A stretch of 64,000 nucleotides of DNA. Source: Levilactobacillus humaensis (GTDB lineage: Bacteria > Bacillota > Bacilli > Lactobacillales > Lactobacillaceae). This document shows positions 16,702 through 24,486 of the stretch, in pieces (position 1 is the first letter of the stretch; each line of letters begins with the position of its first letter). Where the stretch lies: NCBI RefSeq assembly GCF_024345185.1, contig NZ_BROB01000006.1, forward strand, positions 1 to 64,000, read 5' to 3'. The notes beneath the pieces were generated by a model. That model was not told where the DNA came from, searched no databases, and saw only the letters and a program-made list of their open reading frames with translations. Both the position numbers and the translations under genes were made by a program.

Positions 16702-17025
16702 TTAAATGCCAAAGTAACGCAGGCAGGCCATTGCGGCAATGCCGACAATCACCACGGCCAAGAGACTCTTGGTGAGGATGCCGGCAATCGTGGCGGGGAT
16801 GGCAGCCCAGAGATTTTCCCAGTTAACCGTCGCCAGGTGCCCAGGATGGGCAATGAAGAGGCCCTGACAGGTGAGGGCGGTCATGATGGTAATCGGGACG
16901 AAGGTGAGAAAACTCAGTAGCCAATCGGGCATCTGGAGCTGTTTAACGAAGACGAACGGCAGGACCCGGGACAAGAGCGTCACCGCGGCACAACCAAGAA
17001 TGATCCAGAGTTCCGTTAACGACAT
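16702..17025 (-). CDS. azlD: AzlD-family branched-chain amino acid transport subunit
   Basis: About 107 residues with four hydrophobic segments. It starts with TELWIILGCAAVTLLSRVLPF and includes the AzlD pattern FLTFVPITIMTALTCQG. It forms a two-part exporter with AzlC for branched-chain amino acids or analogues. The ATG at 17025 overlaps the azlC stop by about ten bases, with GGAG upstream inside azlC, so translation is coupled. A longer start at 17052 would only read through azlC sequence. Confidence 0.88.
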   Translation of the reverse strand: MSLTELWIILGCAAVTLLSRVLPFVFVKQLQMPDWLLSFLTFVPITIMTALTCQGLFIAHPGHLATVNWENLWAAIPATIAGILTKSLLAVVIVGIAAMACLRYFGI

Positions 17026-17720
17026 TTCTTCATCTCCATTCCAAAGAGGCAACCGGCCGCGGTGGCGACGAGTAGGGCCATATTTTCACTGATCAGACCA
17101 ATCGCGAAGTAGTAAATGAGGGCGACGAAGGCCATTACCAAGAGTTGCAGGCGAACCCCAAGCTTACGATCACTGATCAGTTGGAGATAGACCAACCCAA
17201 TGAACATGGCCGTGAGGGCAAAGTCGAACCCGAACTGGTCAGGGTTCTTAATCAAGCCACCTAGGTAGGCCCCTACGAGAGTTGCGACACCCCAGACCAA
17301 GTAAGCGATGAGGTTGGCGGCGGACTGCCAGGCAAAGCTGAGTTTGCCCGCGGTGTGGTTCTGCTTGTTCATAGCCAGGGCAAAGGTTTCGTCGGTCACC
17401 AGTGACCCTAAGAGAATATTGCGGGTCAGTGACTCGTGTCGAAAATACTGTGCCAGGCTGGTACTCATGAGAATCATCCGGGAGTTGACCAGGAAGGTGG
17501 AGAGGATGATTGAGGTAATAGGATCCTGGGCCAACAGCATACTTGTAATAATGAACTGGGCGGACCCGGCATACACGATAAAGGAAAGTCCGGCGACCAT
17601 CCAGAGTCCCAGGTGGCTGGTGTGGGCCACGATCCCGAAGGCGAGACCCACACCGATATACCCAAAGACAGTCGGGAGGACGTCCTTGATTCCAGTCCTA
17701 AAAGTTAACGAAGAATCCAT
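17016..17720 (-). CDS. azlC: AzlC-family branched-chain amino acid exporter subunit
   Basis: 234 residues, about six to eight membrane segments. The N-terminus (TFRTGIKDVLPTVFGYIGVGLAFGIVA) and FIVYAGSAQFI, the most conserved part of AzlC, identify the family. It pairs with AzlD immediately downstream to make the exporter. The start follows AAAGGAAAG. No Lrp-like regulator adjoins, unlike in Bacillus; the gene upstream in the opposite direction is a MerR-like fragment. Confidence 0.92.
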   Translation of the reverse strand: MDSSLTFRTGIKDVLPTVFGYIGVGLAFGIVAHTSHLGLWMVAGLSFIVYAGSAQFIITSMLLAQDPITSIILSTFLVNSRMILMSTSLAQYFRHESLTRNILLGSLVTDETFALAMNKQNHTAGKLSFAWQSAANLIAYLVWGVATLVGAYLGGLIKNPDQFGFDFALTAMFIGLVYLQLISDRKLGVRLQLLVMAFVALIYYFAIGLISENMALLVATAAGCLFGMEMKKCR

Positions 17721-17833
17721 CCAAACACTTTCCTTTCGTCATTAAAAATAAGTTGATTTCTCTATTTTAGCGCTGTGACGCGGGCCCGTAAACCACTAAT
17801 CCCGGGCAAATGATCAGTGGCGGAAACAAAAGG

Positions 17834-17862
17834 TTGCTTTTTAGGATTGGCGGTTGTATGAT
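17834..17862 (+). promoter_or_regulatory. Promoter of the MerR-like gene
   Basis: TTGCTT (17834-17839), 17-base spacer, TATGAT (17857-17862). It overlaps a possible upstream TTG codon, which argues for the downstream start at 17896. Confidence 0.65.
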
Positions 17863-17895
17863 ACTCTCATCAACCACGAGGAAAGCGGGGGAAAG

Positions 17896-18138
17896 ATGAT
17901 GGAGATGAACTTAACTGAACTGGCTCAGACCACGAATGTGGACGCCAGTCGAATTCAAGAATACGTTGCCATGGGCCTCTTAGGCGCTGACCATTCCGCA
18001 ACGGCATTCGATGATTCGGACATGTATTGGATCGACATGATTCAATGTTTTCAGGATAACGGGACGTCTTTAGAAGACCTATCCGGATTAATGCCACGGT
18101 GTCGCAAGGCACAGACGCGGTTAACGCAAGTGAACTAA
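17896..18138 (+). CDS. MerR-like HTH-only protein, 80 aa
   Basis: The sequence MNLTELAQTTNVDASRIQEY fits the MerR helix-turn-helix and the start of its wing, and WIDMIQCFQDNGTSLEDL fits the second helical pair. After that the protein ends, so the long dimerisation helix and effector domain of normal MerR regulators are absent. The conserved RyYE motif is also altered (RIQEYVAMGLL). It may be a minimal regulator or an antagonist forming mixed dimers; this is speculation. The ATG is close behind GGGGGAAAG. Confidence 0.65.
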   Translation: MMEMNLTELAQTTNVDASRIQEYVAMGLLGADHSATAFDDSDMYWIDMIQCFQDNGTSLEDLSGLMPRCRKAQTRLTQVN

Positions 18139-18173
18139 ATTTAAGCTTGGTATTCGGCATAGGAGTACCCCTG

Positions 18174-18205
18174 AAATTGCAGCCCTCGTGGACTGCAATT
18201 TTTTT
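18174..18205 (+). terminator. Terminator of the MerR-like gene
   Basis: AAATTGCAG pairs with CTGCAATTT and is followed by a run of T. Confidence 0.9.
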
Positions 18206-18240
18206 GTGGGTTGGAAACGGTGGTGTCGTAGGTCAGAAGG

Positions 18241-18432
18241 CCGCCTGCGGCTGCCAGAGATTCCGCCTGCTGTGGGGACGCTTCAGCCTGAGGCCCGGGC
18301 TTCTCGCTCGCTTTGAAGCCCCGCCAGAGGCGCGGGTCTTCAAAGTCGCCCGTGGTGTAGGGCCGAGAAACTCGCTCGGTCCAACACCACCTCCACGGCT
18401 GGCTCCATCTCTGGCCTCCTCCGGCTAGGTGG
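18241..18432 (+). repeat. Structured intergenic repeat, copy A
   Basis: About 190 bases closely similar to 26603-26787. Helices: CCGCC (18241) with GGTGG (18428); GCCAGAGAT (18253) with ATCTCTGGC (18407); CTTTGAAG (18311) with CTTCAAAG (18338); CCCGC (18320) with GCGGG (18332); GTGGTGT (18352) with ACACCAC (18384). Above the last lies an eight-pair helix, 18360-18367 with 18375-18382, closing a seven-base loop. Differences from copy B keep these pairs. It lies in a convergent gap after a terminator, with no clear promoter. Bases 18433-18623 beyond it hold nothing I recognise. The strand of action is unproven. Confidence 0.8.
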
Positions 18433-18623
18433 TGACATGGCAACACCGGTGGCAGTCAGTAATTGCTAATGACGAGTTATTGGCAGGATTTCAGCATTTT
18501 GAGTTCTCCGGGTTAGCTAAGGTGTTCCGGCATGAGTGCTTCTGGGGGAGGGCAGTGGTCGTGCATGCCTTGTACATAATTATTCTGTTGGGGGATCTTG
18601 TTTTGAACGCCAATTTAGGCCAT

Positions 18624-18654
18624 AAAAAAATCGCCATCCTCTCTGGAATGGCGA
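18624..18654 (-). terminator. Terminator of the DUF4811/MFS operon
   Basis: On the minus strand TCGCCAT pairs with ATGGCGA, followed by TTTTTTT. Confidence 0.88.
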
Positions 18655-18669
18655 CTCTTTGCGGTTAAC

Positions 18670-19395
18670 CTAGTTAGCCTTAACTTGCTTGATCAGCTGC
18701 TTCATTGCTTGTGCTTGGTATTCAGCTGCGGCGGCTTGGGTAACCTTCTTCTGTTCTGCTGTGGACATCGTTGGGTTCTTGGTCATAGCGGCCATCACCT
18801 TAGTCTTCACATAGTTGGTTGCTGCGGTCTTTTGCTTGGCTTGGAAACTCTTGGAACTAGTCATCTTCTGAAGTTGCTTAGCCTGAGTGGCACTGAGGAC
18901 CGTCCAGGACTTGTTCAGGTAGATCGTGTTCGTTTCCTTCACGTACTTGTGACCATTACCGGTCAGACCGAACCAGAAGCGGCTAGAACCGTTCTTGAAT
19001 TCTCGGTAGACCTTCTTCGTCACGATCCGGTTGGCCCCGGAAGTCCGCTTGACGATGTTGGTCGTCGTCACTTTAGCGGCGGTGTGAGTGGCCTTCTTGG
19101 CGTTAGCGCTGGTCTTGTAAACGTAGACCCGGTGCTTGTCAGCCGTTCCGACAGATTGGTAAATCATCATGGGCATCTGCTTAGAAGGCGAGGCCGAGTA
19201 AATCTTTTGCGTCCGTGTTGTCGACTCGTTATGCAGGCCGAAGTGGTAATGATCATTGCGAATCATGAAGAAGATACTCGTCAGTAACGATAAGATGGCG
19301 AGGCCAGTTAAGATGTTGCTGACGGTTCGGTTGTCAATATAGATAAAGAAGATAAACGCGAGAACCGCGGATAATGCGAGCGTTACTAAAATCAT
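18670..19395 (-). CDS. DUF4811 protein, partner of the MFS transporter
   Basis: 241 residues. Two membrane helices at the start (about 1-20 and 28-46) are followed by a long extracytoplasmic or cytoplasmic domain. That domain has an Ala/Lys/Gln-rich helical C-terminus (TAEQKKVTQAAAAEYQAQAMKQLIKQ). The family is known mainly from lactobacilli, beside DHA2 transporters. Its start overlaps the MFS stop by one base (TAATG), with AGGAGG inside the MFS gene, so the two are translationally coupled. It likely assists the transporter, but the role is not established. Confidence 0.85.
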   Translation of the reverse strand: MILVTLALSAVLAFIFFIYIDNRTVSNILTGLAILSLLTSIFFMIRNDHYHFGLHNESTTRTQKIYSASPSKQMPMMIYQSVGTADKHRVYVYKTSANAKKATHTAAKVTTTNIVKRTSGANRIVTKKVYREFKNGSSRFWFGLTGNGHKYVKETNTIYLNKSWTVLSATQAKQLQKMTSSKSFQAKQKTAATNYVKTKVMAAMTKNPTMSTAEQKKVTQAAAAEYQAQAMKQLIKQVKAN

Positions 19396-20879
19396 TAGGC
19401 GGCACCTCCTTGTTGGCTGTCCTCGTCCGCTAAGTGAACGGAATGGTTGCTCCCCTTTAAGAAGAAGGCAACAAAGAGCGCGACAAGACTAAAGCCAATA
19501 GCGATCCCGAAGGCGGCATGGTAACCGGATAACGTGGCATCGATGGCACCCTTGGCATAGCTCAAGGGATTCGTCGTTAAGACGTGCTTAGCAGGCATAC
19601 TGTTCTTGGTGACGTTGGTCAAGACACTGACCAGGATAGCCGTCCCCACGGAACTAGCCACTTGCCGTTGCGTGTTGTTCACGGCAGTCCCATGACTAAT
19701 CATGTTGGCAGGTAAGGCGTTCATCCCGGCAGTTGTAGATGGCATCATAACCATGGCGATCCCAAACATCCGGATAGCGTAGAGGACCACGATGTAAATC
19801 GTCGAAGTATCTTTAGTAATCCAAATGAATGGTAAGGTCCCGATAGTCAGGAGGAACATCCCCAATGTTGCCAGGTGCTTGGCCCCGAAGCGGTCAAAGG
19901 CACGGCCGGTAATTGGACTCATGATCCCCATCATTAAGGCCCCAGCTAACAGCGTCAGACCAGAGTGGAAGGCAGACATTCCCTTAACCATTTGAAGGTA
20001 AAGCGGAATAACCATTTCGACTCCGACCATGGCCATGTTAACCACGGAACTCAGGATAGCGGCAATCGTAAATTCCTTGGACTTGTAAACGCGGAAGTTT
20101 AAGAATGGATCGTCCATGACGAGTTGACGCCAGACGAATAACCCCACGAAAACAAATCCGATAATTAAGGTTGAGAGCACGGTGAGACTTCCCCAACCGT
20201 CGTCCCCAACGGATGAGAAACCATAGAGCATGCTCCCAAATCCAATCGTTGAGAGGATAGCGGACAATACGTCGAGTGGGGACTTGTGCGTTTCCAGCAC
20301 GCTCCGCATAATCCAGAAGCTGGCAAGAATGACGATAGCAACAATAGGAATGATCATCCCAAAGAGGTCACGCCAAGTCCAGTTGTCGATAACCCAACCG
20401 GAAAGGGTAGGTCCAATAGCTGGTGCCAGTCCGATAACGATTCCGGCCAGACCCATGGCAGTCCCACGCTTGTTAGCGGGGAAGATGGTCAGCATCATGG
20501 TTTGTAACAGTGGCATTGACACCCCAACCCCGACGGCTTGAATTAAACGACCTGTCAGAAGCATAGGGAAGTTAACGGCCGACCAACACGTGATCGTACC
20601 GATTAAGAATGTTGACATGGCTGAGATGTACAACCATTTGGAACTGAAAGTTGTCAGTAACCATGCGCTAATTGGAATCATAATCCCATTGACCAGTAAG
20701 AAGCCGGTCGTCAACCATTGAACCGTTGATGTGGTAACATCAAACGTCTTCATCAAGGTTGGAAAGGCGGTGGTTAAAATCGTTTGGTTTAAAACGGTAC
20801 AAAACGTCCCCACTAATAGGAGGATAACCAGCAGTGAGCGGTTATAAGGTTTGCCGTTAGTATCAAGTGCATTACCCAA
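19395..20879 (-). CDS. DHA2-family MFS multidrug transporter
   Basis: 494 residues with about 14 membrane segments, matching EmrB/QacA/LmrB-type proton-coupled drug exporters. Visible signatures include PTLMKTFDVTTSTVQWLTTGFLLVNGIMIP, GRLIQAVGVGVSMPLLQTMM (motif C-like GVG) and the WRDLFGMIIP segment. A TTG start at 20879 follows AGAGGG by seven bases. It is first in the operon with DUF4811. It diverges from a MerR regulator whose likely operator lies in this gene's promoter, so drug-inducible control is plausible. Confidence 0.92.
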   Translation of the reverse strand: MGNALDTNGKPYNRSLLVILLLVGTFCTVLNQTILTTAFPTLMKTFDVTTSTVQWLTTGFLLVNGIMIPISAWLLTTFSSKWLYISAMSTFLIGTITCWSAVNFPMLLTGRLIQAVGVGVSMPLLQTMMLTIFPANKRGTAMGLAGIVIGLAPAIGPTLSGWVIDNWTWRDLFGMIIPIVAIVILASFWIMRSVLETHKSPLDVLSAILSTIGFGSMLYGFSSVGDDGWGSLTVLSTLIIGFVFVGLFVWRQLVMDDPFLNFRVYKSKEFTIAAILSSVVNMAMVGVEMVIPLYLQMVKGMSAFHSGLTLLAGALMMGIMSPITGRAFDRFGAKHLATLGMFLLTIGTLPFIWITKDTSTIYIVVLYAIRMFGIAMVMMPSTTAGMNALPANMISHGTAVNNTQRQVASSVGTAILVSVLTNVTKNSMPAKHVLTTNPLSYAKGAIDATLSGYHAAFGIAIGFSLVALFVAFFLKGSNHSVHLADEDSQQGGAA

Positions 20880-20918
20880 GTGAATTCCCTCTTTTTTCTA
20901 AAATTAAGTCTGAGAACT

Positions 20919-20947
20919 ACTATACTCACGAAAGTATTCTTTGTCAA
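20919..20947 (-). promoter_or_regulatory. Promoter of the MFS/DUF4811 operon
   Basis: Minus-strand TTGACA (20942-20947), 17-base spacer, TATAGT (20919-20924). Confidence 0.8.
20922..20937. promoter_or_regulatory. Putative MerR-type operator in the MFS promoter
   Basis: ATACT-CACGAA-AGTAT is an inverted repeat filling the spacer between -35 and -10. That is where MerR-family regulators bind and distort promoters. The adjacent divergent MerR gene is the natural candidate. The spacer is 17 bases rather than the 19 typical of MerR activation, so repression is possible. Confidence 0.5.
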
Positions 20948-20952
20948 CTAGC

Positions 20953-20980
20953 TTGACATGTATTTTAGAATATATATACT
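20953..20980 (+). promoter_or_regulatory. Promoter of the merR gene
   Basis: TTGACA (20953-20958), 16-base spacer, TATACT (20975-20980), diverging from the MFS promoter with only five bases between the -35 boxes. Confidence 0.75.
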
Positions 20981-21004
20981 GTTTGGAGAAAAGAGAACAT
21001 TCGA

Positions 21005-21097
21005 ATGAAATTACCTAACAAAATTCACAAGCGCTTTCATCGTGATCAGCAGGCGATTTTCACGAAAACGAATTTAATAGAAGAAAGTGGGCAATAA
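21005..21097 (+). CDS. Possible 30-aa leader ORF upstream of merR
   Basis: An ATG at 21005 opens a basic 30-codon frame (MKLPNKIHKRFHRDQQ...) whose TAA ends two bases before the merR ATG. The predicted transcript starts about 15 bases upstream. A GGAG is rather far from this ATG, so initiation would be weak or leaderless-like. The tight spacing to merR, which itself lacks a strong ribosome binding site, suggests coupled translation. Confidence 0.4.
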   Translation: MKLPNKIHKRFHRDQQAIFTKTNLIEESGQ

Positions 21098-21099
21098 GC

Positions 21100-21543
21100 A
21101 TGATTCACGAAGATGCGGCAAAATTATTTAAAAAAATTCCGATGGAGCAAATTGTTTTAGGAATCGGCGATGTGGCCAAGGCAACGGGGGTCTCACAGAG
21201 TCAGATCCGTTACTGGGAACGGAAGGGCTATATCGAAAGTCAGGTCGTGGAAGATGGTAAGAATCGCAAGTTTTCCTATAAGACGCTACTCAGGGTGCAG
21301 CAGATTAAGATGTACATGGATGATGGCTACACCTTAGTGACAGCGGTTAAGCAGGCTAAACAACGCGGGACATTCCTCGACGCCTTACGTTCCTTCTTCG
21401 AAGAACGCTTTGTTCATATTGAGTTAGTTGACGATGACATCCAGATTAATATGGGGGTCTTCGATCCAGAACCCACGAAAGACTTAGTAGCGGAACGCAT
21501 CGCTGGCAAGTGGAACTTTAAGCTGATTGCGCACGAGAAGTAG
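21100..21543 (+). CDS. MerR-family transcriptional regulator
   Basis: 147 residues. The DNA-binding part is LGIGDVAKATGVSQSQIRYWERKGYIESQ (about 20-48), with the family's RYWERKGYI motif. The wing and second helix pair (LLRVQQIKMYMDDGYTLVTAVKQA) follow. The C-terminal 50 residues contain a short effector or dimer region. It probably controls the divergent MFS/DUF4811 operon through the palindrome at 20922-20937. Its own ribosome binding site is poor. Confidence 0.88.
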   Translation: MIHEDAAKLFKKIPMEQIVLGIGDVAKATGVSQSQIRYWERKGYIESQVVEDGKNRKFSYKTLLRVQQIKMYMDDGYTLVTAVKQAKQRGTFLDALRSFFEERFVHIELVDDDIQINMGVFDPEPTKDLVAERIAGKWNFKLIAHEK

Positions 21544-21835
21544 GGGCAAACCGTTGTGTCTCACCGTTAACAATGGTAATCTGAAGGCACGGGAGGAACT
21601 TAAGGCCCCGGGCAGAAAAAACTTTCGATACCAATCGATCTTCTGGCTGGATTGGTGGTCAATCATGTTGTTGACGTGTTGTGAAACCAGGCGAATAACC
21701 ATGAGTAATAGCGCGTTTATCTCGCGCCTAGACTACGTTAATGAATGTTAACGTAAGCGATCGTGAAACTAAAACGACGTGTTTTTGGAAAATTGATGTA
21801 TTTTGATTTTTCGCTCGCCCGGCGCGGCTCCCGTG
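21544..21835 (+). other. Long untranslated region after merR
   Basis: No credible gene. Several local inverted repeats occur: ACCAATC with GATTGGT (about 21630-21655) and GCGCG with CGCGC (about 21713-21728). The region ends at a 13-bp terminator stem. It could be a long merR 3' UTR or a small RNA, but no convincing internal promoter is seen. Confidence 0.4.
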
Positions 21836-21876
21836 ACGGCTAGTCAAGTTTAGAAAGTTCTTGACTAGCCGTTTTT
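21836..21876 (+). terminator. Strong terminator downstream of merR
   Basis: ACGGCTAGTCAAG pairs perfectly with CTTGACTAGCCGT (13 bp) and is followed by TTTTT. Confidence 0.9.
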
Positions 21877-21887
21877 GTGTGGTGAAG

Positions 21888-21945
21888 AATCCCTGAGAAT
21901 ATGGCGAAATTATTAAAATGGTAAAGTCAGTCGCCACAAGGGATT
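21888..21945. other. Stem with asymmetric internal loop
   Basis: AATCCCT (21888) pairs with AGGGATT (21939), and TGGCGA (21902) pairs with TCGCCA (21931). The structure lies between the merR terminator and the GNAT promoter. No T-run follows and its role is unknown. Confidence 0.35.
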
Positions 21946-22000
21946 TCTTGCGACGGTCTCGAGCAGACAAAATAATTTTAAAAAAAGTGAATCAAGATTG

Positions 22001-22028
22001 TTGTAATTTATTGCTGGCATGTTAATAT
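22001..22028 (+). promoter_or_regulatory. Promoter of the GNAT gene
   Basis: TTGTAA (22001-22006), 16-base spacer, TAATAT (22023-22028). Confidence 0.5.
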
Positions 22029-22072
22029 AACAAAATCGCTTTAAACCAAAACTATGAAGGATGGTGTTATAC

Positions 22073-22636
22073 ATGCTGTTACGACAAGCTACTATGGCTG
22101 ACTTACCACAAATTGAATCGATTATCCGTGATGGCCGTGAGTTATTGGCGGCGCAATCCATTGATCAGTGGCAAGGAACTTATCCCAACACGGCCGTTAT
22201 GGTCGACGACATTCACCAAGGGTGGACGGTCGTCTTGGAGGAGAATGACGAAATTTTAGGAACTGCTGCCGTCATTCCTGGAATCGACGTGAGCTACGAA
22301 CAGATTGAAGGGGCTTGGTTGACCCAAGATTCGCCATATTTGGCTATTCATCGTGTCGCAGTATCCAGCCATCATCATGGTCGCGGTCTCGCTGGGGAAC
22401 TTTTCCAACGGCTCTTCGCTCAGGCTGACCAGTCAGCGGACATCGAAAGCATTCGGATTGACACGCATCCCGATAACCGAGGCATGCAACACGTTATCAA
22501 GAAGAATGGCTTCACTGAAACCGGTAAGGTGGAACTGAAGGGGATGGACTTACAAGGGGTGAAGGACTTTGCTTACGAACGTCTGACCGCCAATGTAAAG
22601 CCAGCGCACTTGAACCAAGCAGTCTTTACTAAATAA
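22073..22636 (+). CDS. GNAT-family N-acetyltransferase
   Basis: 187 residues. The GNAT core is visible as LAIHRVAVSSHHHGRGLAGELFQRLFAQAD, which gives the acetyl-CoA pyrophosphate loop (H-H-G-R-G-L-A). IRIDTHPDNRGMQHVIKKNGF, the usual late strand and helix, follows. The substrate is not predictable. The ATG at 22073 has AAGGATGG eight bases ahead. An ATG at 22061 is too close to that site. Stands alone between two terminators. Confidence 0.88.
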   Translation: MLLRQATMADLPQIESIIRDGRELLAAQSIDQWQGTYPNTAVMVDDIHQGWTVVLEENDEILGTAAVIPGIDVSYEQIEGAWLTQDSPYLAIHRVAVSSHHHGRGLAGELFQRLFAQADQSADIESIRIDTHPDNRGMQHVIKKNGFTETGKVELKGMDLQGVKDFAYERLTANVKPAHLNQAVFTK

Positions 22637-22652
22637 ATCATCTTATATATAG

Positions 22653-22691
22653 AAGGATTGTTGCCAAGCTAATCTTGGGGCAATCCTTTTT
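22653..22691 (+). terminator. Terminator of the GNAT gene
   Basis: AAGGATTG-TTGCC pairs with GGCAATCCTT, followed by TTT. Confidence 0.85.
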
Positions 22692-22781
22692 ACATAGTCG
22701 GGTCGAGCCAAAAGGACCTTTTCATTCTCCCTAAACTCTGCGATAATAAGACTTAGCAGAGGCAAATTGAGGTGACGAGAA

Positions 22782-23681
22782 ATGACACAAAATGGATTGA
22801 CGGGTGGCCGTTTTCTACTGGTCACGGTACTCAACGTGGTCATTACGGCTTTTGAACTCATCGGCGGACTATTCTCCGGCAGTCTTTCTCTATTGTCTGA
22901 CGCCTTTCATAACCTGGGAGATGCGCTGTCCGTGGTGCTTAGCTACGTGGCACATCGGATCGGGGGGCGACAACAGAGTCGGACCAACACCTTCGGTTAT
23001 CGTCGGGCAGAAATTTTAGCGGCCCTGTTGAACTCGGGGATTTTGATTATCGTCTCGCTGGTTTTGGCAATCGAGGCCGTTCGGCGGCTCTTGCATCCGG
23101 AACCCGTCAAAGGGGATATCATGTTATTGGTGGCGGTGATTAGCTTTGCGGCTAACCTGCTGTCAACACTGCTCCTGAACAAGGGTGCTAAGCACAACCT
23201 CAATATTCGCGCAACGTACTTGCACCTGTTGAGTGATGCCTTGGCTTCAGTCGGGGTGATCGTCGGGGCTATTCTGATTACCATTTGGCAAATCAGTTGG
23301 GTGGACCCGGTGATTACGATTATCGTAGCTGGGTACATCACATGTGAATCATGGCCGATTATCAAACAGACCTTTAGGATTTTGATGGAGGCTGCACCAA
23401 ACTTGGACTATGAAGCCATTGCCCATGATATTCTTCAGTTACCGGAGGTTGAAGGGGTCCACCATATTCACGCGTGGTTGATTGACGAAAACAATATCGT
23501 TTTCTCCGTCCACGTGAACATGGATAACCTCCCCTTAGCCAAGATCGAACCTACGTACCGGCAGATTGAGAAGCTTCTCTGTCATCGATACGGGATTAAT
23601 CACGTCACCGTGCAGGCTGAATGCCGCCGGGGGATGGGAACGGACCTGATTCATAAAACAAATGATTGGCGTCATGAGTAG
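22782..23681 (+). CDS. czcD: Cation diffusion facilitator (CzcD-type metal exporter)
   Basis: 299 residues with six membrane segments. Both metal-site motifs are present: DAFHNLGDA in segment 2 and YLHLLSDALASVGV in segment 5, each giving HxxxD. That pattern is typical of zinc/cobalt-exporting CDF members. The C-terminal cytoplasmic domain (VEGVHHIHAWLIDENNIVFSVHVNMDN) is the usual ferredoxin-like dimer domain. It is followed 42 bases later by a DtxR-type metal regulator, suggesting a metal-homeostasis operon. An extended -10-like TGCGATAAT lies near 22740. Confidence 0.9.
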   Translation: MTQNGLTGGRFLLVTVLNVVITAFELIGGLFSGSLSLLSDAFHNLGDALSVVLSYVAHRIGGRQQSRTNTFGYRRAEILAALLNSGILIIVSLVLAIEAVRRLLHPEPVKGDIMLLVAVISFAANLLSTLLLNKGAKHNLNIRATYLHLLSDALASVGVIVGAILITIWQISWVDPVITIIVAGYITCESWPIIKQTFRILMEAAPNLDYEAIAHDILQLPEVEGVHHIHAWLIDENNIVFSVHVNMDNLPLAKIEPTYRQIEKLLCHRYGINHVTVQAECRRGMGTDLIHKTNDWRHE

Positions 23682-23723
23682 GGCAGTTGTTGTTCGGAAC
23701 GTAAATTAGATGAGGTGAACAGT

Positions 23724-24371
23724 ATGACTCCGATGAAGGAGGATTATTTAAAAATTATTTTCGAACTAGGTGGTCGGCAGAAGAAGGTTTCCAACAAGCA
23801 GATCGCAATTAGTTTGAACATTGCGGCCGGTTCCGTGACCGAAATGGTGAATAAGATGGCAGCCGAAGGATTGGCTGAACATACACCTTATGCCGGGATT
23901 TCATTGACTAGCCGCGGCATTCGCTTGGCCGAGGACTTGGTCAGAAAGCACCGGATTTGGGAAGACTTTCTGGTTGAAAAATTAGGCTATGCCCTGCCTG
24001 ATGTACACGATGAGGCTGAGGTCTTGGAACACGTGACGAGTCCTAAACTTATCAATGCCCTGGACGACATGTTGGGTAACCCAACACATTGTCCTCACGG
24101 TGGGGTTATTCCCGATCGCCTGGGTCATTATCACGAGGACAGCCATACCGTGCTCAATGATGCCGAAGATGGTACCGTGGTGACGGTGGACCGGTTCATC
24201 GACAATCATGATCTCCTGACCTACCTAGGCGATCTGAAGTTAGATATCGGTGATCAACTGAAGGTACTCAAGCACGATCCATTTGAAGGCCCCGTGACGG
24301 TGCAGAACCTCACGGACAATGCCGAACTCATCGTGAGCTACAAGGCGGCCCACTATATTTTTGTGAAATAA
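23724..24371 (+). CDS. DtxR/MntR-family metal-dependent regulator
   Basis: 215 residues. The N-terminal winged helix reads VSNKQIAISLNIAAGSVTEMVNKMAAEGL. A dimerisation domain with metal ligands follows (HDEAEVLEHVTS and NPTHCPHGGVIPD). The C-terminal SH3-like FeoA-type domain (GDQLKVLKHDPFEGPVTVQN) is present as in the longer DtxR/IdeR/SirR branch and absent from short MntR. It likely senses Mn or Fe. The start ATG at 23724 has GAGGTG six bases ahead. A GTG at 23715 overlaps that site. Confidence 0.88.
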   Translation: MTPMKEDYLKIIFELGGRQKKVSNKQIAISLNIAAGSVTEMVNKMAAEGLAEHTPYAGISLTSRGIRLAEDLVRKHRIWEDFLVEKLGYALPDVHDEAEVLEHVTSPKLINALDDMLGNPTHCPHGGVIPDRLGHYHEDSHTVLNDAEDGTVVTVDRFIDNHDLLTYLGDLKLDIGDQLKVLKHDPFEGPVTVQNLTDNAELIVSYKAAHYIFVK

Positions 24372-24378
24372 ACATTTG

Positions 24379-24411
24379 GGAGCGAAGAGGCCATCTTCGA
24401 CTCCTTTTTTT
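24379..24411 (+). terminator. Terminator of the czcD-dtxR unit
   Basis: GGAG-CGAAGA pairs with TCTTCG-CTCC, followed by TTTTTTT. Confidence 0.88.
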
Positions 24412-24486
24412 ATCACTCGGATATTCTCGCGGGGCGCGGAGTGTCGTATAATGAATGAGATAATGTCATCGATAGGAGGGTCTGCG

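Noticed and set aside
18241-18432. CRISPR or rRNA fragment as explanation for the repeated element
   Set aside because: There are only two widely separated copies, no regular spacing and no spacer array. I see no stretch resembling 16S, 23S or 5S rRNA.
18429-18668. A 79-codon plus-strand frame downstream of repeat copy A
   Set aside because: It starts inside the structured repeat, lacks a ribosome binding site and runs through the minus-strand terminator, so I treat it as chance.
18685-19287. A 200-codon plus-strand frame
   Set aside because: It lies wholly antisense to the DUF4811 gene, which has a coupled start and typical composition; the Leu/Gly/Arg-rich product is an artefact.
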